A stretch of DNA of 64,000 nucleotides from Comamonas piscis (GCF_014109725.1 NZ_CP058554.1:1736001-1800000), one strand, 5' to 3'. Positions 34,148 to 44,928 are shown, numbered from the stretch's first letter. Notes: generated by a model not told the origin, from the letters alone. Numbers and translations: made by a program.

Positions 34148-34618
34148 ATGCTGCACACCCATATCGCCGTACAGACCGCTGACTTTGATGTGAGCGAGGA
34201 GCTGCGCCTGCTACGCGCCGCCGATGGCCGCATCGGCGCGGTCTGCAGCTTTGTCGGCACGGTGCGCGACCGCAATGCGGGCAGCGAGGTGGCGACGATG
34301 GAGCTGGAGCACTACCCGGGCATGACGGAAAAGTCGATCGCCCTGATGGTCGATGCGGCGAGCCAGCGCTTTGACATCTTTGGCGCCCGCATCATCCACC
34401 GCGTGGGTGTCCTGGCGCCGGGCGACCAGATTGTGCTGGTCGCCGTCTCCTCGGCCCACCGGGGCGAGAGTTTTCAGGCCTGCGAGTTCTTGATGGACTA
34501 CCTCAAGATCGAGGCACCGTTCTGGAAGAAGGAAGAGACACCCGAGGGCGCGCGCTGGGTGGATGCCCGCGTCAGCGATGAGGCGGCGATGGCGCGCTGG
34601 GGTCTGCCCAAACGCTGA
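34148..34618 (+). CDS. moaE: Molybdopterin synthase catalytic subunit MoaE
   Basis: The 156-aa subunit transfers sulfur from MoaD to precursor Z to make molybdopterin. Typical segments are GAVCSFVGTVRDRNAGSEV, MELEHYPGMTEKSI, IIHRVGVLAPGDQIVLV, SSAHRGESFQACEFLMDYLK and the catalytic lysine region EAPFWKKEE. It is usually adjacent to moaD; here 1.1 kb separates them, so it needs its own promoter or read-through across the opposed genes. A terminator follows. Confidence 0.95.
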   Translation: MLHTHIAVQTADFDVSEELRLLRAADGRIGAVCSFVGTVRDRNAGSEVATMELEHYPGMTEKSIALMVDAASQRFDIFGARIIHRVGVLAPGDQIVLVAVSSAHRGESFQACEFLMDYLKIEAPFWKKEETPEGARWVDARVSDEAAMARWGLPKR

Positions 34619-34645
34619 GCTGACAGCGCCGGGTTTGTTTGGTGC

Positions 34646-34671
34646 AAGCTTGACCAGGCGCAAGCTTTTTT
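34646..34671 (+). terminator. Intrinsic terminator after moaE
   Basis: AAGCTTG and CAAGCTT pair over an 8-nt loop and run into six T residues, 28 nt after the moaE stop. Confidence 0.85.
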
Positions 34672-34796
34672 CGGGCCATTGCTGCTGCAATGAGTCCGAG
34701 GAGGAGTGCCTTGGGGCCCTATGTCACCGACCGTAGGAGACGGCGCACAGCGTTTGGCGAAATGGGCTGACAGAGCCTATATGTACGCCCAGGTTC

Positions 34797-34826
34797 TTGA
34801 AAATTCGGCAGCCAGCGCAAAATAAT
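34797..34826 (+). promoter_or_regulatory. Possible clpB promoter
   Basis: TTGAAA (34797-34802) and AATAAT (34821-34826) are 18 nt apart, 32 nt before the clpB start. The -35 is also part of CTTGAAA, the sigma-32 -35 box, but no CCCCAT lies at the right distance. So only a sigma-70-type promoter is supported. Confidence 0.45.
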
Positions 34827-34857
34827 CCTCAGTAACACTTGTTAAGTGGGAGCATTC

Positions 34858-37470
<2,613 letters not shown>

Positions 37471-37476
37471 GGCGCT

Positions 37477-37506
37477 GCCAGCCATGCATAACCATGCATG
37501 GCTGGC
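37477..37506 (+). terminator. Perfect 13-bp hairpin after clpB
   Basis: GCCAGCCATGCAT pairs perfectly with 37494-37506 over AACC. The downstream sequence CATCTTTACG has only three T residues, so termination would be weak or factor-assisted; the stem could also protect the 3' end. Confidence 0.5.
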
Positions 37507-37614
37507 CATCTTTACGCTGCGATATGCTTGTTGACACGGCCAGGGCTTGAAAAACCCTGGCATCGGCCTAATATGGCTAGTAAGCGCTGCCCTGCAGCGA
37601 TGAAAGGAAATGCG

Positions 37615-37956
37615 TTGAACGAGTTGTTGGCAACCGTAGTGAGCTGGACTTTGCGAATCGCCATGGTGCTGGCGGGTCTGGTGTTTTTTGTCAGTCTGAT
37701 GGTCGTGGCCGCGATTGCTGCCATGCTGTGGACCGTGCGCCTGCTCTGGGCCAAAGTCACTGGCAAGCCTGTCGCTCCCTTTGCATTCAAGATGAATCCA
37801 GCCTCGGGATGGACCACCGTTTACCGCAGCACCGCCCGCTGGTCGGCCAACAAGGGCGCTCGCAGCGCTGAGACGGCTGGCAACCCATCTGGCATGCGCT
37901 CGGCCGTGATCGACGTGACCGATGTGGAGCCGCGTGAGATCCGCTCGCAACACTGA
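37615..37956 (+). CDS. Small single-pass membrane protein, unknown function
   Basis: The 113-aa protein has one strong hydrophobic region (about residues 10-45, IAMVLAGLVFFVSLMVVAAI). A basic, polar C-terminal tail with ARWSANKGARSAETAG and a final acidic IDVTDVEPREI follows. I chose the TTG at 37615 because AAGGA lies 6 nt upstream; the in-frame ATG at 37600 overlaps that ribosome site. It probably sits in the inner membrane. It is alone between the clpB hairpin and a good terminator. Family not recognised. Confidence 0.75.
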   Translation: MNELLATVVSWTLRIAMVLAGLVFFVSLMVVAAIAAMLWTVRLLWAKVTGKPVAPFAFKMNPASGWTTVYRSTARWSANKGARSAETAGNPSGMRSAVIDVTDVEPREIRSQH

Positions 37957-37995
37957 CTGACCTGACGCAGGCTGCGGCCTGTGGTTCGTGCAAAG

Positions 37996-38028
37996 CCCGG
38001 TTGTGCCTGATGCAGACCGGGTTTTTTT
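37996..38028 (+). terminator. Intrinsic terminator after the small membrane protein gene
   Basis: CCCGGT and ACCGGG pair over a 14-nt loop and are followed by seven T residues. The tail ends only 14 nt before the ATG of the next gene, so it could also act as an attenuator for that gene. Confidence 0.8.
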
Positions 38029-38042
38029 ATGGGATCGCGTTT

Positions 38043-39479
38043 ATGGATGTGAGCGAGTTGCACAGCCGGTTTGCAGCCATGCGTGCCGCCACCCGCGCGC
38101 AGACAGACACCCCGCTGCTGTTGCGGCGCGAGCGCTTGCTGCGCCTGCAAAAGCTGCTGCAGGACAATGAAGAGCGCCTCTGCGCCAGCGTGCAGGCCGA
38201 TTTTGGCCAGCGCTCGGCGCGGGTCACCACCTTTACCGAGTTGATGCCCTTGCACAGCCAGCTGCGCCAAGCGCTGCGGCACATGCGGCGCTGGGCGGCC
38301 CCACAGCGGGTGGCCACCCCCTTGCAGCTCTGGCCTGCGCGGGCCTGGCTGCAGGCCATGCCGCTGGGCGTAGTTGGGGTGATTGCGCCCTGGAACTATC
38401 CCTTGCTGCTGGCCTTGGGGCCCGCCATCAGTGCGCTGGCTGCCGGCAACCGCGTCATCATCAAACCCAGCGAATACACGCCCGAAACCATGGCCTTGCT
38501 GGCCGAGCTGGTGCCCAGCTATTTTGCCGATGATGAAGTTGCGGTGCTCGCTGGCGATGCAGGCGCCTCTGCCGAGCTGGCAGCACTACCGTTGGACCAC
38601 CTGCTGTTTACCGGCTCCACGGCGACGGGGCGCAAGGTTGCCTTGGCCGCTGCCAACCACCTGGTGCCGACCACCCTGGAGCTGGGTGGTAAATCCCCCT
38701 GCCTGCTGGAGCAAAGCTGCGACATCCCGGATGCGGCGCGCAAAATTGCCCATGCCAAGCTGTTGAATGCCGGCCAGACCTGTATTGCGCCTGATTATGT
38801 GTTGCTGCCGCGGAGCAGCGCGTCGGCCTTTGTTGAGGCCTACAGCCAAGCGGTGCAGGCCATGTACCCGCAGCAGCAAGGCAACCCCGATTACACCTCG
38901 GTCATCCATGCGGCCCACGCCAGCCGGGTGCTGGGCATGCTGGCCCAGGCCGAGCAAGCGGGGGCGCAGGTGATTCGCCTGGAAGGCGCTGGGGATGCAG
39001 TGTCGCAAAGCCGCATTGGCGACGGCATCAGCCGCCAGTTGGCGCCCGCGCTGGTGCTGGGGGTGACGGCGCAGATGCAGCTGATGCAGGAAGAGATCTT
39101 TGGCCCGGTGCTGCCGGTGCTGCAGTATGACGACCGCGAGGAGGCGATTGCGGCGATCAACCAGGGCGACATACCGTTGGCGTTTTACTGGTTTGGCCAA
39201 GACCGCCGGCAGGGCCTGGATGCGGCGCAGCGGGTGCGGGCCGCCGGCATGTGCATGAATGACTGCCTGCTGCAGTTCGCTCATGCCGAGCTGCCTTTCG
39301 GCGGTTGGGGGCACAGCGGCTGGGGCGCCATGCATGGCCAGTACGGTTTTATGCGCTTCTCGCACGCCAAGCCAGTGCTGCGCCAAGGGGGCTGGTCGGC
39401 AGCGGCATGGCTGTATCCGCCTTATGGCCGGCGCTTTGATCTGCTGATGCGGCTAATTTACCGCCGAACCAAGCGCTAA
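38043..39479 (+). CDS. Coniferyl-aldehyde-dehydrogenase-like aldehyde dehydrogenase
   Basis: The 478-aa NAD(P)-dependent enzyme has the short ALDH3-like layout with a membrane-proximal C-terminus, as in CalB proteins. It runs PLGVVGVIAPWNYPLLLALG, FTGSTATGRKVALAAANHL, general base in TTLELGGKSPCLLE, catalytic Cys in LNAGQTCIAPDYV, and EEIFGPVLPVLQYDD. It oxidises aromatic or fatty aldehydes to acids; the exact substrate is unknown. The ATG at 38043 (MDVSELHSRF) has only a weak ribosome site and lies directly after a terminator hairpin. Confidence 0.88.
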   Translation: MDVSELHSRFAAMRAATRAQTDTPLLLRRERLLRLQKLLQDNEERLCASVQADFGQRSARVTTFTELMPLHSQLRQALRHMRRWAAPQRVATPLQLWPARAWLQAMPLGVVGVIAPWNYPLLLALGPAISALAAGNRVIIKPSEYTPETMALLAELVPSYFADDEVAVLAGDAGASAELAALPLDHLLFTGSTATGRKVALAAANHLVPTTLELGGKSPCLLEQSCDIPDAARKIAHAKLLNAGQTCIAPDYVLLPRSSASAFVEAYSQAVQAMYPQQQGNPDYTSVIHAAHASRVLGMLAQAEQAGAQVIRLEGAGDAVSQSRIGDGISRQLAPALVLGVTAQMQLMQEEIFGPVLPVLQYDDREEAIAAINQGDIPLAFYWFGQDRRQGLDAAQRVRAAGMCMNDCLLQFAHAELPFGGWGHSGWGAMHGQYGFMRFSHAKPVLRQGGWSAAAWLYPPYGRRFDLLMRLIYRRTKR

Positions 39480-39503
39480 CTACTTGATCTTTATGGGGAG
39501 GTG

Positions 39504-39542
39504 GCGCTAGGGTAAACGCCTAGCGCAAATGTCTGCATTTGC
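39504..39542 (+). other. Two mutually exclusive hairpins after the ALDH gene
   Basis: Stem 1 is GCGCTAGG (39504-39511) with CCTAGCGC (39519-39526). Stem 2 is GCAAATG (39525-39531) with CATTTGC (39536-39542). They share bases 39525-39526 and so cannot both form completely. Neither is followed by a T tract. Possibly an mRNA 3' structure. Confidence 0.5.
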
Positions 39543-39677
39543 AAACCCCTGCACAAATTGACCTACAACGCCATTGTGGGGCTACCCAAATGATGTCAAG
39601 AGTGAGACAATGGCCGGCTTTCGCGCACCATATCTCTGCAGCGCGCTGTTCCCGCGCTGACTCTTCCATATGCCCTT

Positions 39678-39714
39678 AAAAAAGCCATCAGCAATGCACG
39701 GTTGCTTGCTGATG
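39678..39714 (-). terminator. Orphan terminator-like stem on the minus strand
   Basis: CATCAGCA (39686-39693) pairs with TGCTGATG (39707-39714) and, read on the minus strand, is followed by GG/GC and six T residues (39683-39678). No minus-strand gene lies upstream of it, so either an unannotated minus-strand transcript ends here or it is a remnant. Confidence 0.45.
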
Positions 39715-39869
39715 CTGCGTGAGCCATGGTGTGTTGCAAGTGGATGGATGTTGAGCCTCAGGGTGCTCCATCAAAAACACTTGACACCCGGCCGGGCGTG
39801 ATGGTCGCAGTGTACGACGAGATATACGTGCTTTTTGGTTAATTCATTGAATTTTGTTTTCGGTTATCC

Positions 39870-40400
39870 ATGTCTGAAACTATCCAGGTTCGTCCCGCAA
39901 CTCTCCGTGATGCCAAAGCCATTGCCCAAATCCATGCAGCCGCTTCTGTTGAAAGCTATCGCGGCGTTTTGCCCGATGACCAGTTGAAATCCATCTCTTC
40001 TGTTGAGAAGCGCCAGGCTTACTGGCGCGAAGCCATCGAGTACTGCGAGCCCCAGGTTCAGGTCGCCGTTGAGAACGACAAGATTGTCGGTTTCATCGGT
40101 TTTGACCGCTCACGCGATGCCAAGACCCGCCCCACCACGGGTGAAATCTGGGCCATCTATGCTGCCCCTACGCACTGGGACCAGGGCGTCGGTGTGGCAC
40201 TGTGGGATGCGGCGCGTGATGGCCTGTCCGAAGAAGGCTGTACCTCGGTAACGGCATGGGTGCCGCTGCGCAATGAGCGCGCTCTGCGTTTCCATGAATC
40301 CGCTGGTTTCAAGCGCGAAATGTCGACGGCCAAGACCGCCACCGTGGGCGCGATCAAGATCGAAGAAGTGCGCATGCAGCGCTCGTTGATGAACCGCTGA
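39870..40400 (+). CDS. GNAT-family N-acetyltransferase
   Basis: The 176-aa protein has the GNAT fold: IQVRPATLRDAKAIAQIHAA at the start and VAVENDKIVGFIGFDR. Motif A follows around IWAIYAAPTHWDQGVGVALW, where the usual Q/RxxGxG/A acetyl-CoA loop appears as DQGVGVA, and then FHESAGFKREM. It transfers an acetyl group from acetyl-CoA to an unidentified amine. The leader is AT-rich without a strong ribosome site. Single-gene unit followed by a terminator. Confidence 0.9.
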   Translation: MSETIQVRPATLRDAKAIAQIHAAASVESYRGVLPDDQLKSISSVEKRQAYWREAIEYCEPQVQVAVENDKIVGFIGFDRSRDAKTRPTTGEIWAIYAAPTHWDQGVGVALWDAARDGLSEEGCTSVTAWVPLRNERALRFHESAGFKREMSTAKTATVGAIKIEEVRMQRSLMNR

Positions 40401-40460
40401 TCCTTGCAGGCGGGATGCGCTTGGCGTCTGCTGCGGCAGCGCGAGCGGCGTCTTGCTCTC

Positions 40461-40492
40461 AAGAGGCCGTCTTGGACGGCCTCTTTGTTTTT
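40461..40492 (+). terminator. Intrinsic terminator after the GNAT gene
   Basis: AAGAGGCCGTC and GACGGCCTCTT form a perfect 11-bp stem with a TTG loop followed by TGTTTTT. Confidence 0.93.
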
Positions 40493-40540
40493 CCCCCTTT
40501 GGCAGCGGCCTGGTGCTGGTCTGCCCCCGAAAGCATTTTT

Positions 40541-41761
40541 ATGACCACTGCCCAGCCAGAGAGTTTCGCCACCATCCAATGGGAAGAGGGCGGCGAGCCG
40601 CAAAGCGCACGCTGGCGTTGCGAGCGCGGCACTGCGCCTTCTGCGCGTGTTGTGCTGGCCGATGACACCATGCCGGCCGATGTGGCCTACCGCCTGGCTT
40701 GCCAAGGCACGGCGCTGCTGTGGCGCGGCGATTTCCAGAACGCCCGCATGCTGCTCCAGTCGCTGGCACGCCGTCTGGACAAGACGGGCGAGCGCAAGGC
40801 CAAGAAAAAGCCGGCGGCCCCTTCCGCCTCCGGCATGCCTACGCCGCAGGTGGCCTTGCCTTTTCACCAGCAACGCCACTTGCAGGCGCAGCGCGCCCGT
40901 GTGCTGTCGATGGTGCTGATTGGCATGGATGCGCAGTACGCGATTGCCTTGCGCCGCGCGCCTGAGGTGCAAGCCGCCTGCGCGGATGCCTGGGGTGCGC
41001 CCGAGGGCGATCTGGGCCAGGTGGTGTCCCTGCGCGAACTGCAAGCCCTGGTGGGCGCCCATGAGTGGCGCAAGAAGGGTGTGGAGATCCCTGCGCTGGC
41101 CAAGCTGGCGCCCAAGGGCTATGACCGCATCCATCCGCACTACGGCGTGTTCTCGCCGGTGCGGGGCGAGTATGTCGACCTGATCGCGCAAGCGCCGCTG
41201 CCTACCGCGCTCGCCAAGAAGTCGCTGGCCTACGACATTGGCACGGGTACCGGCGTCATCGCTGCCGTGCTGGCCCGCCGTGGCATCCAGAAGATTGTGG
41301 CCACCGATACCGATCCGCGTGCGCTGGCTTGCGCGCGTGAGAACCTGGAGCGCCTGGGCGTGGACCAGAAGGTGGAGCTGGCGCAAACCGATCTGTTCCC
41401 CGAGGGCAAGGCCGCGCTGGTGGTGTGCAACCCACCCTGGGTGCCTGCCAAGCCCAGCGCGCCGGTTGAACGTGCCGTGTATGACGAAGGCAGCCGCATG
41501 CTGCGTGGTTTTCTGGCCGGCGTCTCTGCCCACCTGGCACCCGGTGGCGAGGCCTGGTTGATCCTGTCCGATTTTGCCGAGCACCTGGGTCTGCGCAGCC
41601 GTGAGGAGCTGCTCAGCTGGATCGCCGAGGCCGGCTTGCAGGTGGTGGGCAAGAACCAGATCCGCCCGCGCCATGCCAAGGCGCAAGACTCCGCCAACCC
41701 GCTCCACCAGGCCCGCGCGGCCGAGATGACCACCTTGTGGCGTCTGCAGGTGGGTTGGTAA
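40541..41761 (+). CDS. Class I SAM-dependent methyltransferase (PrmC/HemK-like core)
   Basis: The 406-aa protein has an uncharacterised N-terminal half (about residues 1-190, with a Lys/Pro/Ala linker near 85-100). A C-terminal Rossmann methyltransferase domain follows: SAM motif I YDIGTGTGVIAAVLA near residue 230, acidic DTDPRALACAREN, and catalytic NPPW in VVCNPPWVPAKPS near 298. The NPPY/W motif is found in enzymes methylating N atoms of glutamine side chains or nucleic-acid bases. The substrate is unknown. Followed by dusC 68 nt later, hinting at an RNA or translation link (inference). Confidence 0.85.
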   Translation: MTTAQPESFATIQWEEGGEPQSARWRCERGTAPSARVVLADDTMPADVAYRLACQGTALLWRGDFQNARMLLQSLARRLDKTGERKAKKKPAAPSASGMPTPQVALPFHQQRHLQAQRARVLSMVLIGMDAQYAIALRRAPEVQAACADAWGAPEGDLGQVVSLRELQALVGAHEWRKKGVEIPALAKLAPKGYDRIHPHYGVFSPVRGEYVDLIAQAPLPTALAKKSLAYDIGTGTGVIAAVLARRGIQKIVATDTDPRALACARENLERLGVDQKVELAQTDLFPEGKAALVVCNPPWVPAKPSAPVERAVYDEGSRMLRGFLAGVSAHLAPGGEAWLILSDFAEHLGLRSREELLSWIAEAGLQVVGKNQIRPRHAKAQDSANPLHQARAAEMTTLWRLQVGW

Positions 41762-41817
41762 TGTCCATCAAGAAGGCCGTGCCGCCGGCTTTGCTGCCGT
41801 CCATGATGGGCTGCTGA
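41761..41817 (+). CDS. Possible 18-codon micro-ORF between methyltransferase and dusC
   Basis: The ATG overlaps the last base of the methyltransferase stop (TAATG) and encodes MSIKKAVPPALLPSMMGC before TGA, 12 nt ahead of dusC. The stop-start overlap would allow translational coupling. There is no independent proof that it is made; it may simply be chance spacing. Confidence 0.25.
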   Translation: MSIKKAVPPALLPSMMGC

Positions 41818-41829
41818 ACGAGGCTAGAG

Positions 41830-42843
41830 ATGCGTTTGCTGCTGGCGCCCATGGAGGGCTTGCTTGATTTTGTGCTGCGTGATGTGCTCACCAGCCTGGG
41901 CGGTGCGGACCGCTGCGTGTCGGAGTTCATCCGCATCACCGGCAGCCTGCTGCCCGACAAGGTCTACCTGCGCACCATGCCCGAGTTGCGCAATGGCAGC
42001 TGCACCGCTGCAGGCACCCCTGTGCGTGCGCAGCTGCTGGGCAGCGATGCAGCCAGCATGGCGGCCAATGCCGCGCAACTGGCGGCCTTGTCGCCCGAGG
42101 GCATCGATCTGAACTTTGGCTGCCCTGCCAAAGTGGTCAACCGCCACGGCGGCGGTGCGGCGCTGCTGCAAGACCCCAGCGCCATCCATGCGGTGGTGGC
42201 AGCCGTGCGCGGTGCGGTGCCTGCAGCGATGCCGGTCTCCGCCAAGATGCGTTTGGGCTTTAACGACCGGGCTTTGATGCTGGACTGCGCGTTGGCCATG
42301 CAAGAGGCCGGTGCCTGCGAGCTGGTGGTGCATGGGCGCACCAAGCTCGATGGCTACCGCCCACCGGCTTACTGGGACCAGATTGCGCGCATCCGCGAAG
42401 CGGTCAGCATCCCCGTGGTTGCCAATGGCGAAATCTGGACCGTGGACGATGCCCTGCGCTGCCAGGCCGAATCGGGCTGCCAGGACCTGATGCTTGGGCG
42501 CGGCATTGTCGCCGACCCGGGCCTGGCCTGGCGCATCCGCAAAGCCGTGGCCGAGCGCGATGGCCTGCCGATGCCCGCAGGCATGCGCGATGTGCAATGG
42601 CCGGACCTGCTGCCCGCGCTGCTGCGGTTTTGGCAGCTGGTCTGCGCGGACCTGGAGCCACGCCAGCGCGCTGGGCGTTTAAAGCAGTGGCTAAATCTGA
42701 TGCGCCGGGCCTTCCCCGAGGCCGAGGCCGCTTACCAGCATGTGCGGGTGATGACGGACCAGGCAGCGATCAGCCTGTGGCTGGAAGAGCTGCAGCAGCA
42801 GTGCTTGGCTGCCAGTCCGGCCACACTCCCATCACAGCAGTGA
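41830..42843 (+). CDS. dusC: tRNA-dihydrouridine(16) synthase DusC
   Basis: The 337-aa flavoenzyme reduces U16 in tRNA D-loops. It starts LLLAPMEGLLDFVLRDVLTS, where MEGLLD marks the DusC subfamily. It has GIDLNFGCPAKVVNRHGGGA with the catalytic Cys, VSAKMRLGF, and LVVHGRTKLDGYRPPAYWDQ. FMN-binding VVANGEIWTVDDA and LMLGRGIVADP follow. GAGG lies 7 nt before the ATG. Its 3' end overlaps the convergent phospholipase gene by 12 nt. Confidence 0.95.
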   Translation: MRLLLAPMEGLLDFVLRDVLTSLGGADRCVSEFIRITGSLLPDKVYLRTMPELRNGSCTAAGTPVRAQLLGSDAASMAANAAQLAALSPEGIDLNFGCPAKVVNRHGGGAALLQDPSAIHAVVAAVRGAVPAAMPVSAKMRLGFNDRALMLDCALAMQEAGACELVVHGRTKLDGYRPPAYWDQIARIREAVSIPVVANGEIWTVDDALRCQAESGCQDLMLGRGIVADPGLAWRIRKAVAERDGLPMPAGMRDVQWPDLLPALLRFWQLVCADLEPRQRAGRLKQWLNLMRRAFPEAEAAYQHVRVMTDQAAISLWLEELQQQCLAASPATLPSQQ

Positions 42844-44673
42844 ATCAGGGGTAAAGGGGCTGATGATCTTGAGCATCAGCCGCAGCGGCAGGCTGGCATC
42901 GGGCTCGGTGGTCTGGTCTTTCAAGCGGGTGTTTTGCGGTGCCTGCCAAAGCAGGTCGCCATCCTTCAGCACCACGCGCCAGGCGGCACTCTCCAGCCCT
43001 TTTTCAATCATGCCGCCCGCTTGGCCAGAGAGCTTGCGGCTGCGCACCAGCACTGCAATCTCGGTGTTCTGCAGCTTGGAGCGCTGGTCCAGGTTCATCG
43101 ATCCCACCACCAGCAGCTGGCCATCAAGCACCAGCACCTTGCTGTGCAGCATCACACGGCGCCCTTCGCGAAAACTGTTCTGGCCACTGCCCAGGCCAAA
43201 GGCGGCGCGCAAGTCGCTCTCGTCACTGACCAGCTCATACAGCTCAACCCCATCACGCAGTAGTTCTTCGCGGTAGCGCGCATAGCCGATATGGGCAATC
43301 GGCGCATCGTTGGACGACAGCGAGTTGGTAAGGACGCGCACACGCACCCCGCGTTGCACAGCCTCTTTGAAAGCCTGGCGCATCGATTCGCCGGGCACGA
43401 AGTAGGGCGAGACAATCAGCAAATCCTTTTTGGCGTAGCTGAGCAGCTGCACCAGGCCATCGACCACCGAATCGGCACTGGGGATGTGGCCGGGGTTGCG
43501 GGTTTCGGCTAGCGCGCGCAGCTGGCTCAGGCGCTTGTTCTCCAGCATGCCAGGCGCTGCGCTCATCGGAATGGTCTGGCCATCGGAATCCACCGCCGGT
43601 ATCTTGCTGGGCGAATCCGCCAGCACGACCGAATGGGCCCAGACCAGTGGCACCGAGCGCAAATCCACCGGTTTCATGTCCCAGGCGCGTTCACGCTGCT
43701 CGGGCGTGATGTCGCCATCGGGGCGGGGCTCACCATCGGGCGGAGAAGGCCGTGCGCCGCCTGATGCGGCCTGTGCGGTTTGCGCCGCAGGCGCCGCCGA
43801 GGTCTCTGACGTGTCTTCGTCATTGCTGCGCAGCGCGCGTTCCCGGAAGGACTTTTGCATGTCCTCCAGCGCCTGCTTGCTGATCAGCGATTGCACCGGG
43901 TAGGCGCGCTCGTTGTTCCAGTAGCTGTCAAAGCTGCTGGACAGGTCCTGCACCGAGGGGCCCATGATGAGCACATCGGTGTCCAGAAAGTTGGAGCTTT
44001 CGTCGTTGTCGAAATAGGCATCGCCCAGGTTGCGGCCACCCATGATGCCCATCACGTTGTCGGCCAAGAACAGCTTGTTGTGCATGCGCTGCTGCGCGCG
44101 CTGAAAGTCGGTGGCCGCATTCCACATGCGGCTGATGGTCGAATCGCGGTCACCCGGCAGCGGGTTGAACATCCGCATCTCTATATTGGGCTCAAACGCC
44201 AGGCGCATCACCTGCGCATTGCGGCCGGTGCCGTGGAAATCATCGAGCAGTACACGCACGCGCACCCCTCGGCGCGCGGCATTCACCACCCCTTCCAGCA
44301 AACGCGCGGTGCTGGCATCGGCATGGATGGCGTAATACTGCACATCCAGGGTGTGCTTGGCGCCTTGCACCAGCGCCAGGCGAGCGCCATAGGCCGCTTG
44401 CGCGCCTGCCAGTATCTCGAAGCCCGAAACACCCGATCCCGCCTTGTTTTCGGCCTTTTGGCGCTGTTGGCTGATCTGCACCAACGGGCTGCTGGCCGCA
44501 GGTGGCTGGGCGGATGAGACGGGCCTGTCGACTTGGGCGGGCAGCTTGCTGGCGCAGCCTGCGAGCACGCAGGTTGCCACTACCAGCGCCAGTTGGTGGC
44601 GCAGTCGCTTTAGCGGTGAGGCCGCAGGGGCAGCGAACGGGGACGAGGCGGGTTTTAGCGGGGCAGTCGGCAT
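42832..44673 (-). CDS. Phospholipase-D-family lipoprotein (cardiolipin synthase C-like)
   Basis: The 613-aa protein has a signal with lipobox LAGC (Cys40), so it is probably an envelope lipoprotein. Two PLD catalytic motifs are present: HNKLFLADNVMGIMGGRN and HSKVLVLDGQLLVVGSMN, each HxKxxxxD. It resembles ClsC/YmdC-type cardiolipin synthases, which join phosphatidylglycerol with another phospholipid. Between the two halves there is a low-complexity Ala/Pro/Asp-rich insertion (about residues 285-335) not expected in E. coli ClsC. Basic C-terminal region. Alternative roles are a phosphodiesterase or nuclease of the same superfamily. Confidence 0.88.
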   Translation of the reverse strand: MPTAPLKPASSPFAAPAASPLKRLRHQLALVVATCVLAGCASKLPAQVDRPVSSAQPPAASSPLVQISQQRQKAENKAGSGVSGFEILAGAQAAYGARLALVQGAKHTLDVQYYAIHADASTARLLEGVVNAARRGVRVRVLLDDFHGTGRNAQVMRLAFEPNIEMRMFNPLPGDRDSTISRMWNAATDFQRAQQRMHNKLFLADNVMGIMGGRNLGDAYFDNDESSNFLDTDVLIMGPSVQDLSSSFDSYWNNERAYPVQSLISKQALEDMQKSFRERALRSNDEDTSETSAAPAAQTAQAASGGARPSPPDGEPRPDGDITPEQRERAWDMKPVDLRSVPLVWAHSVVLADSPSKIPAVDSDGQTIPMSAAPGMLENKRLSQLRALAETRNPGHIPSADSVVDGLVQLLSYAKKDLLIVSPYFVPGESMRQAFKEAVQRGVRVRVLTNSLSSNDAPIAHIGYARYREELLRDGVELYELVSDESDLRAAFGLGSGQNSFREGRRVMLHSKVLVLDGQLLVVGSMNLDQRSKLQNTEIAVLVRSRKLSGQAGGMIEKGLESAAWRVVLKDGDLLWQAPQNTRLKDQTTEPDASLPLRLMLKIISPFTPDSLL

Positions 44674-44928
44674 GGCAGCGGGGCAGTCAGGGGGCTGCCG
44701 CTATTGTGCGGGAGTGCGGGCCGTCACGGTGGATGCGCGCCTGCTTTAGCGGCGCTGTCGTACAAATGCGGGCACGGCATACGTCGTGGTTTCGCAACGC
44801 CATCACAGCTGGGCTGCGGCTGCTGTGCGGCAAGCCCCGGGTTTGTGCGCGCAGCGGTTGGCGAACTGCCTCTGTACGATAGAAATAACCATTGGATAGT
44901 CATTCATTGATAGAGAGGAAAAGCAGCC

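Larger units (their letters stand above)
39480..39869. other. Intergenic region between the ALDH and GNAT genes
   Basis: No gene is supported in these 390 nt. Two overlapping perfect hairpins lie at 39504-39526 (GCGCTAGG/CCTAGCGC) and 39525-39542 (GCAAATG/CATTTGC) just after the ALDH stop. A minus-strand terminator-like stem lies at 39678-39714 with no minus-strand gene feeding it. The last 60 nt before the GNAT gene are AT-rich and probably contain its promoter. TTGACA at 39781 has no matching -10 at the right spacing. Confidence 0.6.

Noticed and set aside
34717..34802. Sigma-32 promoter for clpB
   Set aside because: CTTGAAA is present at 34796-34802 but no CCCCAT-like box lies 13-15 nt downstream; CCCTATGT near 34716-34723 has no matching -35.
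37996..38042. Extended N-terminus of the CalB-like ALDH beginning at 38001
   Set aside because: It would be encoded by the terminator hairpin itself; the family start is at 38043.
39781..39830. Promoter with TTGACA at 39781 for the GNAT gene
   Set aside because: No TATAAT-like sequence lies 16-18 nt downstream; the nearest AT-rich box is too far away.
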